Shown piece by piece: positions 21,446 through 30,735 of a stretch of DNA of 64,000 bases; the first letter of the stretch is position 1; every line of letters begins with the position of its first letter. The position numbers and the translations under genes were made by a program. Under the pieces are notes generated by a model. That model had not been told where the DNA came from. It made no database searches and saw only the letters and a list, made by a program, of their open reading frames with translations. This stretch comes from an uncultured Pelagibacteraceae bacterium (GTDB taxonomy: Bacteria; Pseudomonadota; Alphaproteobacteria; Pelagibacterales; Pelagibacteraceae): the NCBI GenBank assembly GCA_902566755.1, contig CACFJR010000002.1, positions 1 to 64,000 on the forward strand, in the 5' to 3' direction.

Positions 21446-21665
21446 TTTTTTTAGACTTTAAAGTTCTGATTTCCTTTTCTAATTTTTCTATTCGTTTTTT
21501 TAATACCTCAGTTTCCTCTTTTGTAGAAATCTTCATTCTTAAAACAATTTCATCCCTTTGAGATCTTACAATATTGACGATTTCTTCGCTTAAATCTTTA
21601 TAAGATATAATTCCTTGTTCAAATAATTTTGCAAATTTTTCAATGATAAATTTAGACTTTGACAT
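21423..21665 (-). CDS. ubiK: Ubiquinone biosynthesis accessory factor UbiK (BMFP domain)
   Basis: This 80-residue protein fits the BMFP/YqiC family. A short helix (KFIIEKFAKLF) is followed by a coiled coil at about 45-72 (EETEVLKKRIEKLEKEIRTLK) and a lysine-rich tail. In enterobacteria UbiK supports the soluble complex that carries out late ubiquinone hydroxylation and methylation steps, and it binds lipid. Its overlap with the end of the kinase gene means the last seven or so codons of each gene are antisense to each other. Confidence 0.75.
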   Translation of the reverse strand: MSKSKFIIEKFAKLFEQGIISYKDLSEEIVNIVRSQRDEIVLRMKISTKEETEVLKKRIEKLEKEIRTLKSKKIKKAKRS

Positions 21666-21709
21666 ATTTTTTTTTTTTACGATAGTATATCTTATATTTC
21701 ATTTTTATA

Positions 21710-22474
21710 ATGTTTGTAAATAATCTAGATCCTGTCGCGTTTGAATTTTTATCCTTTCAAATAAGGTGGTATTCATTAGCATATATTTTTGGTTTTTTGA
21801 TAGGTTGGTTTTACATCAAGAATTTCTCAACTAAAGATTTGAGGGAAAAAACTTTAATCGACGATTTTATCACTTATCTAATTTTAGGAGTAATTATTGG
21901 TGGTAGGCTAGGCTACGTAATTTTTTACAATTTTTTTTATTATTTAAGTCATCCTTTTGAAATATTTTTTATTTGGCAAGGTGGTATGTCTTTCCACGGT
22001 GGCTTGCTGGGTGTTTGCCTAGCCACTTATATATTTACTCAAAAATATAATTTAAATTTTTTTAGATATACAGATTTGGTATCCCTTGTGGCACCGATAG
22101 GAATTTTTTTAGGTAGGATTGCAAATTTTATAAATTCTGAGCTTTACGGCAAAGAAACTGATTTTATTTTTTCAGTTAATTTTACTAAGGTAGATAATCT
22201 TTTAAGACATCCTTCGCAATTATACGAAAGTTTTTTTGAAGGTATTGTTTTGTTCATAATTTTAAATTTCCTTTGGAAAAAATTTTCAGAAATTCCTGGA
22301 ATAATATCATCACTTTTTTTAATTTTTTATTCCCTTTTTAGATTTATAATTGAGTTTACAAGGGAGCCCGATGCCCATCTAGGTATCTTAATGAATATTT
22401 TTACATACGGGCAAATGTTATCAATTGTATTTTTTATTTCTGGAGTAATACTTTTTAAATTTGTAAAAAAATGA
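21710..22474 (+). CDS. lgt: Phosphatidylglycerol--prolipoprotein diacylglyceryl transferase
   Basis: Lgt attaches diacylglycerol from phosphatidylglycerol to the lipobox cysteine of prolipoproteins. The 254-residue membrane protein has multiple hydrophobic helices, the signature GGRLGYVIFYN, FHGGLLG with its conserved histidine, and GRIANFINSELYGKETD. Length is typical. It is the first gene of a tight co-directional run (lgt, midA-like, pgeF, prs, rplY, pth, ychF). It overlaps the next gene by 4 bases. Confidence 0.96.
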   Translation: MFVNNLDPVAFEFLSFQIRWYSLAYIFGFLIGWFYIKNFSTKDLREKTLIDDFITYLILGVIIGGRLGYVIFYNFFYYLSHPFEIFFIWQGGMSFHGGLLGVCLATYIFTQKYNLNFFRYTDLVSLVAPIGIFLGRIANFINSELYGKETDFIFSVNFTKVDNLLRHPSQLYESFFEGIVLFIILNFLWKKFSEIPGIISSLFLIFYSLFRFIIEFTREPDAHLGILMNIFTYGQMLSIVFFISGVILFKFVKK

Positions 22475-23520
22475 TCACTAAGGCTCAATCACTAGATAAT
22501 TTTATTGATAAATCTCTTTATGAAAAAAATAAAGGTTATTATCAAAGAAAAGTAGAATTTGGTCGAAGAGGAGATTTTATTACATCTCCAGGAATTTCAA
22601 AACTTTTTTCTGAAATGATTGCTATTTGGGCTGTATCATTTTGGGAAAATTTAAATAAACCAGAAAAAATCAATTTAGTAGAATTGGGGGCAGGAAATGG
22701 GGAGCTCATAGAAGTCTTAATTAATTCATTGAATAAATTAGAAATTGTAAAAGGTAAATTCAAATTTTTTATTTTTGAAAAAAGCATGTCTCTTAAAAAA
22801 TTACAAAAAAAAAAGTTTTCAAAAAGTGTTAAGTGGTTGGATAATTTTGATAAATTACCAAATTTTCCAACTATATTTTTGGCCAACGAATTTTTTGATG
22901 CTTTGCCAATAAAGCAGTTTATTAAAATAAATGAAGATTGGTATGAAAATTATGTATTATTAAATAAAACTGGAAAATTCTCTCTTGAGAAGAAAAAAGT
23001 CACTAAAAAAAAGATGGAGAAAATTTTTAATCAAGGGATCGATAAAAATCAAAATTTTGTAGAATTTTCACCTTTAATGGTCAAATATCTAAAAAGTATT
23101 TGTAAAAAAATCAAATCTTCTGCGGGGGGTATTTTATTAATTGATTATGGTACCTCTGACAAAAAAATGTACGATAGTTTACAAGGGATTAAAAATCATA
23201 AAAAAGTAAATATTTTTGATGACTACCAAAACATTGATATAACTCATCATATAAATTTTAACTTTATCAGACGAATTGTTAATTTAAATGGATTAAAAGT
23301 TGGTGGTATTACCAATCAAGGAAGTTTTTTAAAAAACATGGGAATAGATTTAAGAGCTGAAATATTATCGAAAAAAATGAGTTTCCTAAAAAAAACAGAT
23401 CTTTACACAAGAATAAGAAGGCTAACTCACAAAGATGAGATGGGTGAATTGTTTAAAGTAATGTTCGTAACTACGAAGGATAACAATTTTAAGACAGGAT
23501 TTAATGACATTAAAATCTAA
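22471..23520 (+). CDS. MidA/NDUFAF7-family SAM-dependent methyltransferase
   Basis: The 349-residue protein matches the family of human NDUFAF7, an arginine methyltransferase needed for respiratory complex I assembly. Seen here are GYYQRKVEFGRRGDFITSPGIS, the SAM-binding NLVELGAGNGELI, FLANEFFDALPIKQF and GGILLIDYG. By analogy it may methylate a complex I subunit, which is an inference; the bacterial substrate is unproven. It starts within the lgt stop (ATGA) and overlaps pgeF by 17 bases. Confidence 0.85.
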   Translation: MITKAQSLDNFIDKSLYEKNKGYYQRKVEFGRRGDFITSPGISKLFSEMIAIWAVSFWENLNKPEKINLVELGAGNGELIEVLINSLNKLEIVKGKFKFFIFEKSMSLKKLQKKKFSKSVKWLDNFDKLPNFPTIFLANEFFDALPIKQFIKINEDWYENYVLLNKTGKFSLEKKKVTKKKMEKIFNQGIDKNQNFVEFSPLMVKYLKSICKKIKSSAGGILLIDYGTSDKKMYDSLQGIKNHKKVNIFDDYQNIDITHHINFNFIRRIVNLNGLKVGGITNQGSFLKNMGIDLRAEILSKKMSFLKKTDLYTRIRRLTHKDEMGELFKVMFVTTKDNNFKTGFNDIKI

Positions 23521-24259
23521 AAAATTAGTAAAGTTTAAAAATGTGTCACATGGTTTTTTTGGAAAAAGAGGAGGAGTATCAAATGGAATTTATAGTGCCT
23601 TAAATTGCGGCCCTGGTTCTAATGATAAAATTTCTAATGTTAAAAAAAATTTAAAAATTGTTTCAAAAAAGTTTAAAGTTTCTTCAAAAAACCTAATATT
23701 GCTTAAACAAACACATAGTAACAAATGTCACTTTATTCTGAAAAGACCCTCAAAAAAACTTATCGGAGATGGCTTGATTACAACAAAGAAAAATTTAGCT
23801 TTAGGTATTTTAACTGCTGATTGTGCTCCAGTTCTTATTTATGACAAAAAATTGCCAATGATTGCAGCTATACATGTTGGCTGGAAGGGTGCTTTTAAAA
23901 ATATTCTAAAAAAGTGTATAAAATTTATGATTAAAAAAGGCTCTGAAAACCAAAATATTTCTGTAGTCATAGGTCCATCAATATTTAGGGAAAACTATGA
24001 GGTAAAGAGGAATTTTATGAGAAAATTTTTAAACCTTAATAGTCGAAATCGTAAATTTTTTTACTTAAAAAAAACTAAAATTTTTTTTAATTTAAAAGAA
24101 TTTATCAAATCTCAGTTAAGATCATTAAAGATTAATAATATAGATATAATTAACAAAGATACTTTCAAAAATGATAGTGAATTCTTTAGTGCTAGGAGAG
24201 CTTTAAAAAATAAAGAGAACGATTATGGTAGAAATATATCTATAATTATGCTTAAATAA
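23504..24259 (+). CDS. pgeF: Peptidoglycan editing factor PgeF (YfiH, multicopper-polyphenol-oxidase-like)
   Basis: This 251-residue protein belongs to the YfiH/LACC1 family. The conserved metal-site motifs are LLKQTHSNKCH, TADCAPVLIYD and AAIHVGWKGAFKNIL, which supply the His-Cys-His set. The E. coli member corrects misincorporated serine in peptidoglycan precursors, and LACC1 members show purine nucleoside activity. Lysine and isoleucine content matches the neighbours. It overlaps the methyltransferase gene by 17 bases; prs follows after 14. Confidence 0.9.
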   Translation: MTLKSKKLVKFKNVSHGFFGKRGGVSNGIYSALNCGPGSNDKISNVKKNLKIVSKKFKVSSKNLILLKQTHSNKCHFILKRPSKKLIGDGLITTKKNLALGILTADCAPVLIYDKKLPMIAAIHVGWKGAFKNILKKCIKFMIKKGSENQNISVVIGPSIFRENYEVKRNFMRKFLNLNSRNRKFFYLKKTKIFFNLKEFIKSQLRSLKINNIDIINKDTFKNDSEFFSARRALKNKENDYGRNISIIMLK

Positions 24260-24273
24260 CTTTTTTCTAAAAA

Positions 24274-25206
24274 ATGAAACTTCTCACAGGGAACAGCAAT
24301 AAAAATCTCAGTTCGAAAATTGCAAAGTATCTTAAAGAAAAACTTGTAAATTCTAATATAAGGAAATTTAAAGACGGTGAAATTTATGTAGAGATAAATG
24401 AAAACATAAGAGGTAATAATATTTTTTTCATTCAGTCAGTATCCTCCCCAGCAAATGACAATTTAATGGAGATGTTACTTTGCATAGATGCTCTAAAAAG
24501 ATCATCTGCTAAAAATATTACGGCAGTGATTCCTTATTTTGGTTACGCAAGACAAGATAGAAAAGTGGTACCTAGAACTTCAATTTCTGCAAAACTAGTT
24601 TCAAATTTAATTACAAAAGCAGGGGCTGATAGAGTTGTCACAGTAGATTTGCATGCTGGTCAAATTCAAGGTTTTTTTGATATTCCGGTAGATAACCTTT
24701 TTACAACACCGTTATTTGCAAGACATATTAAGAAAAAAATTAAAAGTAAAAATATAATTTGTGTTGCGCCTGACGTCGGAGGAGTTGAACGAACAAGAGC
24801 CCTAGGAAGAAATTTAAATGTAGGACTTGCAATTATTGACAAAAGAAGACCAAAGCCTGGTCAATCTCAAGTCATGAATGTAATTGGAGATGTGAAAGGA
24901 AAAACTTGCATAATAAATGATGACATAATTGACTCTGGTGGAACAATCATAAATGCTGCTAAGGCTCTTAAACAAAGAGGTGCAAAAGACGTTTATGTTT
25001 ATATTACTCACGGTGTTTTAAGTGGAGATGCTGTGAAAGCTATTAAAAATTCTCCGATCAAAAAACTTGTTATTACAGACACAATTAATAATGAGAATAA
25101 AGTAAGATCCGCAAAAAATATTGAAATTTTGTCAATATCTAACTTAATGGGTGAAGCAATTAGAAGAATATCAAATTCTACATCTGTTTCATTTTTGTTT
25201 AAATAA
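24274..25206 (+). CDS. prs: Ribose-phosphate pyrophosphokinase (PRPP synthetase)
   Basis: Prs makes phosphoribosyl pyrophosphate from ribose 5-phosphate and ATP for nucleotide, histidine and tryptophan synthesis. The 310-residue protein has the ATP-loop segment VIPYFGYARQDRK, the VDLHAGQIQGFFDIPVDNL signature and the PRPP-binding loop INDDIIDSGGTI. Its N-terminus (MKLLTGNSNKNLSSKIAKYL) and length are standard. Coupling with rplY and pth downstream is a common bacterial gene order. Confidence 0.97.
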   Translation: MKLLTGNSNKNLSSKIAKYLKEKLVNSNIRKFKDGEIYVEINENIRGNNIFFIQSVSSPANDNLMEMLLCIDALKRSSAKNITAVIPYFGYARQDRKVVPRTSISAKLVSNLITKAGADRVVTVDLHAGQIQGFFDIPVDNLFTTPLFARHIKKKIKSKNIICVAPDVGGVERTRALGRNLNVGLAIIDKRRPKPGQSQVMNVIGDVKGKTCIINDDIIDSGGTIINAAKALKQRGAKDVYVYITHGVLSGDAVKAIKNSPIKKLVITDTINNENKVRSAKNIEILSISNLMGEAIRRISNSTSVSFLFK

Positions 25207-25251
25207 TTTACTTGTTTTATTAACTAACTTGAGTTAAAACGCTTTTTCTCT

Positions 25252-25992
25252 ATGAATACGATTGATGCAAGTTTAAGAAATACTAAAACTTCTGGTGAAG
25301 TAAATAAACTTAGATCAGAAGGTAATGTTCCTGGCATAGTCTATGGTGGAAAATCTGAAACTCAAAAAATATCTATTTCAAAAAAATTATTGAAAAATCT
25401 TATTGAGAAAGAGAACTTTTTATCAAGTATTTTAAATTTAAAAATTGATGGCAAAGATGAAAATGTTTTACCTAAAGAAATTTCTTACGATATATTAACT
25501 GATGATCCAATCCATATTGACTTTTTAAGAATCGTAAAAGGTTCAAGTGTCATAATTGAAATACCGGTAAATTTTATTAATACAGAAAAATCTCCTGGTT
25601 TGAAAAGAGGTGGTGTATTAAATATAGTTCGTAGGAAAGTTGAGCTTAAATGTCCATCTGAAAATATTCCAAGTGAATTGGTTGTTGATTTAGATGGAGT
25701 TGATATAGGACATTCTTTTAAAATTTCTTCAATTAAACTTCCTGAAAATGTTGAACCAACTATTCGTGGTAGAGATTTTGTGATCGCAACTGTAGCAGCA
25801 CCAACGGTTATTAAAGAACCAGAAAAACCAGCAGAGACAGAAGAAGGAGCAGAAGGTGCGGAAGCAGCTGCTGCAACTGGTGAAGGAGCTACAGAAACTG
25901 GTGATGCAAAAGATGCTAAAGGGGCTGAGGGTGAGAAAAAAGAAGCTGATAAAAAAGAGGACCCAAAAAAAGGTCAGCCTGAAAAAAAATAA
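25252..25992 (+). CDS. rplY: 50S ribosomal protein L25 (CTC/TL5 type) with long charged tail
   Basis: bL25 binds 5S rRNA. The N-terminal domain (about 1-95) includes LRSEGNVPGIVYGG and PIHIDFLRI. The second CTC-type beta domain covers about 95-185 (GGVLNIVRRKVELKCPSENIPSEL). The last 55 or so residues are low complexity, rich in Glu, Ala, Gly and then Lys. Such tails occur in alphaproteobacterial L25, but this one contrasts with the A+T-driven composition of its neighbours because it uses many Ala and Gly codons. pth follows after 27 bases. Confidence 0.95.
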   Translation: MNTIDASLRNTKTSGEVNKLRSEGNVPGIVYGGKSETQKISISKKLLKNLIEKENFLSSILNLKIDGKDENVLPKEISYDILTDDPIHIDFLRIVKGSSVIIEIPVNFINTEKSPGLKRGGVLNIVRRKVELKCPSENIPSELVVDLDGVDIGHSFKISSIKLPENVEPTIRGRDFVIATVAAPTVIKEPEKPAETEEGAEGAEAAAATGEGATETGDAKDAKGAEGEKKEADKKEDPKKGQPEKK

Positions 25993-26019
25993 TATACAAT
26001 TGAAGAATTTAATTAAATA

Positions 26020-26580
26020 ATGTTACTTTTTGTTGGACTAGGAAATCCTACACCGAATTCTGAAAATAATAGACATAATATCGGTTTTAAAATTATTGAT
26101 GCAATAAATAATAAATTTAAATTATCAAAACAAAAACCAAAATTTAAAGGACTTCTTACAACTGGAAGTATCAATAATAAAAAAGTTTATGCAATAAAAC
26201 CTTTAACCTTTATGAATAATTCAGGAATATGTATCAGAGAATTAATGGAGTACTTTAAAATTGATGCAGAGGATGTAATTGTTTTCCATGATGATTTAGA
26301 TATTGATTTTGGGAAAGTTAAAGCAAAGTTTGGGGGGTCAGATGCAGGTCATAATGGTATTGCCTCAATTGATAAGTTTATAGGAAAAGAATATTCAAGA
26401 GTTCGAATTGGTATTGGCAAACCAAAAAATAACATAGCAGTAAATGACCACGTCCTGAAAGATTTTGACGAAGATGAGAAAACAGAACTTGAGTCAATAA
26501 AAGAAAATATCACAGATAATTTATCAATTCTCATTGAAAAAAAACTGGACTTATTTTCAAGTACCGTAAACAATAAATAA
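26020..26580 (+). CDS. pth: Peptidyl-tRNA hydrolase
   Basis: Pth recycles peptidyl-tRNAs that drop off ribosomes. The 186-residue enzyme has GLGNPTPNSENNRHNIGF with the catalytic histidine in RHNIGF, the KPLTFMNNSG motif, and FHDDLDIDFGKVKAKFGGSDAGHNGI with the conserved aspartate and the GHNG loop. It is full length and lies between rplY and ychF, a widespread neighbourhood. Confidence 0.97.
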   Translation: MLLFVGLGNPTPNSENNRHNIGFKIIDAINNKFKLSKQKPKFKGLLTTGSINNKKVYAIKPLTFMNNSGICIRELMEYFKIDAEDVIVFHDDLDIDFGKVKAKFGGSDAGHNGIASIDKFIGKEYSRVRIGIGKPKNNIAVNDHVLKDFDEDEKTELESIKENITDNLSILIEKKLDLFSSTVNNK

Positions 26581-26584
26581 TTAA

Positions 26585-27658
26585 ATGGGTTTTAAATGCG
26601 GTATCGTTGGTTTGCCTAATGTTGGAAAATCAACTTTATTTAACGCATTAACAAATTCTACCAAAGCACTTTCTGGAAATTTTCCTTTTTGCACAATCGA
26701 ACCTAATGTTGGCATGGTACCTGTTGTAGACACAAGGCTCGATAAACTTGTACAGATTTCAAAATCCAAAAAAAAAATTTATACAAGTATTACTTTTGTG
26801 GACATCGCAGGACTTGTAAAAGGAGCCTCGAAAGGTGAAGGTTTAGGAAATAAATTTTTATCCCATATAAGAGAAGTTGATGCGATTATACATCTTTTAA
26901 GATGTTTCGATTCCTCTGATATTCAAAACGTTAATCTTAATGTTGATCCAATTAGAGATTTAGAAATTATAGAGACTGAAATGAAATTGGCAGATTTAGA
27001 GTCAATTCAAAAAAGAATTGATAAAAAAAATAAAAAAAATTTAAATGAAAAAGAATTTGAATTACTTAATCAAGCATTAGAATTAATTAATAATGATAAG
27101 CCAATTGATAACTTAAAGCAGAATTTCAATAAAAATGAGATATCCTCTTCTGGTCTTCTCTCATTAAAACCAAAGTTATACGTATGCAATGTTGATGAAG
27201 ACAGTATACAAAGTGGTAATAAATATACTGAACAAGTAAAAAAATCTGTAAATATGGAAAATGTTTTAATTATATCTGCTGATATCGAAAACCAAATTAA
27301 TCAATTAAATAATGATGAAAAAGAAAATTTTATGAAAGTTATGGGAATTAAAACAACAGGTTTAAATAACCTAATTAATAAAGGTTATAAATTGTTAGAA
27401 TTAAATACTTTTTTTACGTCAGGCCCTGAAGAAAGTAGAGCTTGGACAATTGAAAAAAATAGTTTAGCGCCCATTGCTGCAGGAAAAATTCATACAGATT
27501 TTGAAAAAGGTTTTATTAGAGCTGAAACTATTTCGTATGATGATTTTTTAGATAATGATGGTTGGGTCAATTCTAAAAATAATGGTAAAATGAGGTTAGA
27601 GGGAAAGGATTATATTGTAAAAGACGGGGATATTTTAAACATTCGTTTCAACTCTTGA
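26585..27658 (+). CDS. ychF: Redox-regulated ATPase/GTPase YchF
   Basis: YchF is an Obg-family nucleotidase that associates with ribosomes and prefers ATP in studied species. The 357-residue protein has the P-loop GLPNVGKST (about 7-15), switch residues DIAGLVKGASKGEGLG, a coiled-coil insert (about 135-180) and a C-terminal TGS domain (ESRAWTIEKNSLAPIAAGKIHTDFEKGFIRAE). It starts 4 bases after pth. Its final 24 bases overlap the end of petC on the other strand. Confidence 0.97.
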   Translation: MGFKCGIVGLPNVGKSTLFNALTNSTKALSGNFPFCTIEPNVGMVPVVDTRLDKLVQISKSKKKIYTSITFVDIAGLVKGASKGEGLGNKFLSHIREVDAIIHLLRCFDSSDIQNVNLNVDPIRDLEIIETEMKLADLESIQKRIDKKNKKNLNEKEFELLNQALELINNDKPIDNLKQNFNKNEISSSGLLSLKPKLYVCNVDEDSIQSGNKYTEQVKKSVNMENVLIISADIENQINQLNNDEKENFMKVMGIKTTGLNNLINKGYKLLELNTFFTSGPEESRAWTIEKNSLAPIAAGKIHTDFEKGFIRAETISYDDFLDNDGWVNSKNNGKMRLEGKDYIVKDGDILNIRFNS

Positions 27659-28417
27659 CCATATTTTTTTCATACTAAAATAGACTAGCACAGTAAGTAT
27701 AATCAAATAGACAATTGCTCTAAATCCTGTTTTATGCCTTTGCTCTAAATGAGGTTCTGCAGTCCACATAAGAAAGCTTGTGACATCTTTTGCCATTTGT
27801 TCTTCAGTAGCATTTGTCCCGTCAGAATATTCTACAAGACCATCAGAAAGTTGTTTAGGCATCTTGATTTTGTTTCCGTACATGTATTTGTTGTAATAAA
27901 CTCCATCATCTAGTTTTATATTTTCTGGTGGGTCCACATAGCCTAGTAAAACTGAGTAGATATAGTCAGCTCCACCTGCTCTCGCCTTCACTAAAACAGA
28001 CATATCTGGTGGATAGGCACCTCCATTAGCTGATTTAGCTTCCTCTTCATTACTGTATGGCATCACAAATTTATCAGAAAGTTTAGCTGGTCTTGTAAAC
28101 ATTTCACCGTCTTGATTTGGCCCATCAGTAATTTCAAAACTTGCAGCAATTGCCTTTGCTTCTTTTACAGAAAATTCTGGCCCACCTTTTTCAGACAAGT
28201 TTCTATATGAAACATATTTTAAAGAGTGACAAGATGCACAGACTTCATTGTAAACTTGATAACCTCTTTGAAGTGAAGCTCTATCGAATTTACCGAATGG
28301 ACCTTTAAAAGACCAGTCAGTTGTTAATAATTTACTTGAGTTTTCTGCAGATATTGAATTTGCAAAATTTGTATTCAGAATTAAAAGCAAAAAAAGAATT
28401 TTAAATATTCTTTGCAC
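27635..28417 (-). CDS. petC: Cytochrome c1, bc1 complex
   Basis: Cytochrome c1 passes electrons from the Rieske protein to cytochrome c. The 260-residue precursor has a signal peptide (about 1-24), a covalent heme motif CASCH at 60-64, the heme-ligand region with MPKQLSDGLVEY, and a C-terminal membrane anchor (FRAIVYLIILTVLVYFSMKKIW). Its ATG overlaps the petB stop by one base. It is the last gene of petABC. The 3' overlap with ychF leaves no intergenic terminator. Confidence 0.97.
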   Translation of the reverse strand: MQRIFKILFLLLILNTNFANSISAENSSKLLTTDWSFKGPFGKFDRASLQRGYQVYNEVCASCHSLKYVSYRNLSEKGGPEFSVKEAKAIAASFEITDGPNQDGEMFTRPAKLSDKFVMPYSNEEEAKSANGGAYPPDMSVLVKARAGGADYIYSVLLGYVDPPENIKLDDGVYYNKYMYGNKIKMPKQLSDGLVEYSDGTNATEEQMAKDVTSFLMWTAEPHLEQRHKTGFRAIVYLIILTVLVYFSMKKIWSRVETNV

Positions 28418-29685
28418 TATAACTTCTCTTTTCTTACATCCGTATTTTTTGCCATTGCGAGATCTGCCGATCCTCCTAAAACTGGACTAGTAATACTTAG
28501 GGGTAAAGGTGTCGTTTTTTCAATTTTACCCAAAATTGGAAGTATTAATAAAAAGTGTAAAAAGTAATATGCAGTAGCTACCCTCGCAATTAATAAATAT
28601 AATCCCTCTGCTGGCATTGCACCTACATAACCTAATATTAAAACATCGATTACAAGTATCCAGTAAAATTGTTTGTATAACGGTCTAAATACTGCTGATC
28701 TTACTTTTGAAGTGTCTAACCATGGTAATGCCGCTAAAATAAATATCGCTGATAACATTGCAACAACTCCTAAAAGCTTATCAGGAATTGATCTTAGGAT
28801 TGCATAAAATGGTAACAAGTACCACTCTGGTACAATATGAGCTGGGGTTACTAACGGGTTAGCTTCTATATAATTGTCTGCATGTCCAAGAATGTTCGGA
28901 GAGTAAAATACAAAAAAGGCAAATACAATCATAAATAATAGTAATGCAAATAAATCTTTTATTACAATGTATGGATGGAAAGGCACAGTATCTTTTGAGG
29001 GCTTTTGAATATCTATACCTACTGGATTATTGTTACCTGGAACATGAAGTGCCCATATGTGTAAAACAACCAGACCCAAAATCAAAAAAGGTATAAGATA
29101 GTGTAGTGTAAAAAATCTTGTTAATGTTGGATTGTCCACTGAGTAACCGCCCCATAACCATGTAGTTATACTTTCACCCACTAGAGGAATAGCACTAAAC
29201 AAATTAGTAATAACTGTAGCACCCCAAAAACTCATTTGTCCCCAAGGTAATACATAACCCATAAAAGCTGCAGCCATCATTAATAAGTAAATCATAATTC
29301 CCAAAATCCATATAATTTCTCTTGGGGCTTTATAAGACCCATAAAACAAAGATCTAAATATGTGAATGTAAACTGCTAGGAAAAACATTGAAGCTCCGTT
29401 TGCATGAATATATCTTATGAGCCATCCATAGTTTACATCTCTCATAATGTGTTCAACGCTACTAAAAGCTAAGTCTGCATGAGCTATGTAATGCATAGCC
29501 AAAACAAGACCTGTTATAATTTGAGTAATTAAACAAAATGTCAGAATACCCCCAAACGTCCACCAATAATTTAAATTTTTAGGTGTTGGGTAATCTGTTA
29601 AGTGATTTGCTAGTGTAAGCAAAGGTAATCTATCATTAAACCATTTTCCAAATTTTGATGAAGGTGTGTAATTGTGATCGCTCAT
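28417..29685 (-). CDS. petB: Cytochrome b, bc1 complex
   Basis: This is the membrane core of the bc1 complex, oxidising ubiquinol at Qo and reducing quinone at Qi. The 422-residue protein has eight or so membrane helices, paired heme-b histidines (helix with [11 protein letters not shown] and helix with [21 protein letters not shown]; later [10 protein letters not shown] and VLHIWALH), the [14 protein letters not shown] motif of the Qo site (PEWY), and [13 protein letters not shown]. It has alphaproteobacterial full length with both N- and C-terminal domains fused. Confidence 0.98.
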   Translation of the reverse strand: MSDHNYTPSSKFGKWFNDRLPLLTLANHLTDYPTPKNLNYWWTFGGILTFCLITQIITGLVLAMHYIAHADLAFSSVEHIMRDVNYGWLIRYIHANGASMFFLAVYIHIFRSLFYGSYKAPREIIWILGIMIYLLMMAAAFMGYVLPWGQMSFWGATVITNLFSAIPLVGESITTWLWGGYSVDNPTLTRFFTLHYLIPFLILGLVVLHIWALHVPGNNNPVGIDIQKPSKDTVPFHPYIVIKDLFALLLFMIVFAFFVFYSPNILGHADNYIEANPLVTPAHIVPEWYLLPFYAILRSIPDKLLGVVAMLSAIFILAALPWLDTSKVRSAVFRPLYKQFYWILVIDVLILGYVGAMPAEGLYLLIARVATAYYFLHFLLILPILGKIEKTTPLPLSITSPVLGGSADLAMAKNTDVRKEKL

Positions 29686-29686
29686 T

Positions 29687-30199
29687 TTAACCTATCTTAA
29701 TTGTGTTACTATTTACAAATTCGTACTTTGGAATTTCTAAATTTGTTGGGGCTGGACCTTTTCTTATTCTTCCTGCTGTATCATAATGAGAACCATGACA
29801 TGGGCAAAACCAACCACCATATTCACCTTTGTCTGCTAATGGTACACATCCTAAATGTGTGCAAACCCCTAACATAACTAACCACTCCGGATTTTGCGCT
29901 CTATCCTCATCTTTTTCAGGATGTTTCAAGTCAGAAATTTTAACGTTTCTTGCTTCGCTAATTTCATTTTCTGTTCTTCTCTTTATAAACACTGGTTTGC
30001 CTCTCCATAAAACAGTAATTGACTGACCTGGCTGCAAACTACTTACATCTACTTCTGTGCTAGCAAGAGCCTTAACCGAGGCGTCTGGATTCATTTGATC
30101 AATTAAAGGCCATGCAGCAGCTCCTGCACCAACTGCTCCTACAGCAGCTGTAGCTGTAAAAATAAAGTCTCTTCTATTAGGTTTTTTTTCGTCTGACAT
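29687..30199 (-). CDS. petA: Ubiquinol-cytochrome c reductase Rieske iron-sulfur subunit
   Basis: The 170-residue Rieske protein has a twin-arginine-like N-terminus (NRRDFIF) followed by an Ala/Gly-rich membrane anchor. Its [2Fe-2S] ligands lie in CTHLGC (Cys113, His115) and CPCHGSHYD (Cys132, His135), and the disulfide cysteines are Cys118 and Cys134. It is the first gene of petABC and starts just downstream of a symmetrical promoter-like palindrome shared with trmL. Electron transfer takes place on the periplasmic side. Confidence 0.98.
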   Translation of the reverse strand: MSDEKKPNRRDFIFTATAAVGAVGAGAAAWPLIDQMNPDASVKALASTEVDVSSLQPGQSITVLWRGKPVFIKRRTENEISEARNVKISDLKHPEKDEDRAQNPEWLVMLGVCTHLGCVPLADKGEYGGWFCPCHGSHYDTAGRIRKGPAPTNLEIPKYEFVNSNTIKIG

Positions 30200-30215
30200 T
30201 AATACTTAATTTATT

Positions 30216-30237
30216 TATTATATGATTTCATATAATA
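30216..30237. promoter_or_regulatory. Symmetric bidirectional -10 element / palindrome between petA and trmL
   Basis: Two exactly complementary 10-base arms (30216-30225 and 30228-30237) flank a 2-base centre. Each arm contains TATAAT in outward orientation: 30231-30236 on the plus strand for trmL, and the complement of 30217-30222 on the minus strand for petA. Predicted leaders are about 22 and 10 bases. I see no convincing -35 hexamer on either side. It could also be an operator. Confidence 0.45.
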
Positions 30238-30264
30238 TAAAAGTGGAATTTTTCTATAGCAAGA

Positions 30265-30723
30265 ATGACACATAATAACCCAAAATTAACAGCTAAAATT
30301 GCTCTCTATCAGCCTGACATTCCTCAAAATACCGCATCCATAATAAGAACTTGCTCATGTTTGGGTGTAAAATTGGAGATTATTGAACCATGTGGCTTCA
30401 CTTTTCATGACAAGCGTTTTAGAAGAGTGGTAATGGACTATTTAGATGAAAAAATGATTAAAATTTACGAGAATTCAGATCAATTTTTTGAAGCAAAGAA
30501 AAACTCAAGAGTGGTATTAATGACTACTAAAGCTAAAGATTCGTTCAAATCATTTAAAATAAAAAAAAATGATACTTTTTTATTTGGTAGAGAAAGTGCA
30601 GGTGTACCAAAGAATATTCATCATGAAGTAGACAAAAGATTAAAAATACCTCTTCTTAAAAAAAAAAGATCATTAAACTTATCGACAACTGTATCTATGG
30701 TGGTGTCGAAATTAATATTATAA
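30265..30723 (+). CDS. trmL: tRNA (cytidine(34)-2'-O)-methyltransferase, SPOUT family
   Basis: TrmL 2'-O-methylates the wobble base of certain leucine tRNAs. The 152-residue single-domain SPOUT protein shows ALYQPDIPQNTASIIRTCSCLGVKLEIIEPCGF at the N-terminus, the knot segment LFGRESAGVPKNIH, and LNLSTTVSMVVSKLIL, the family SLNL/S-x-A-V pattern. Length is typical. It is divergent from petA. Confidence 0.9.
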   Translation: MTHNNPKLTAKIALYQPDIPQNTASIIRTCSCLGVKLEIIEPCGFTFHDKRFRRVVMDYLDEKMIKIYENSDQFFEAKKNSRVVLMTTKAKDSFKSFKIKKNDTFLFGRESAGVPKNIHHEVDKRLKIPLLKKKRSLNLSTTVSMVVSKLIL

Positions 30724-30735
30724 TCAAATTAATCT

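Noticed and set aside
25220-25237. Hairpin TTAACT-loop-AGTTAA followed by a T-rich run between prs and rplY, as a terminator or attenuator
   Set aside because: The stem is only 6 A+T-rich pairs, the T run begins several bases later, and prs-rplY-pth appear to be one operon. Too weak to call.
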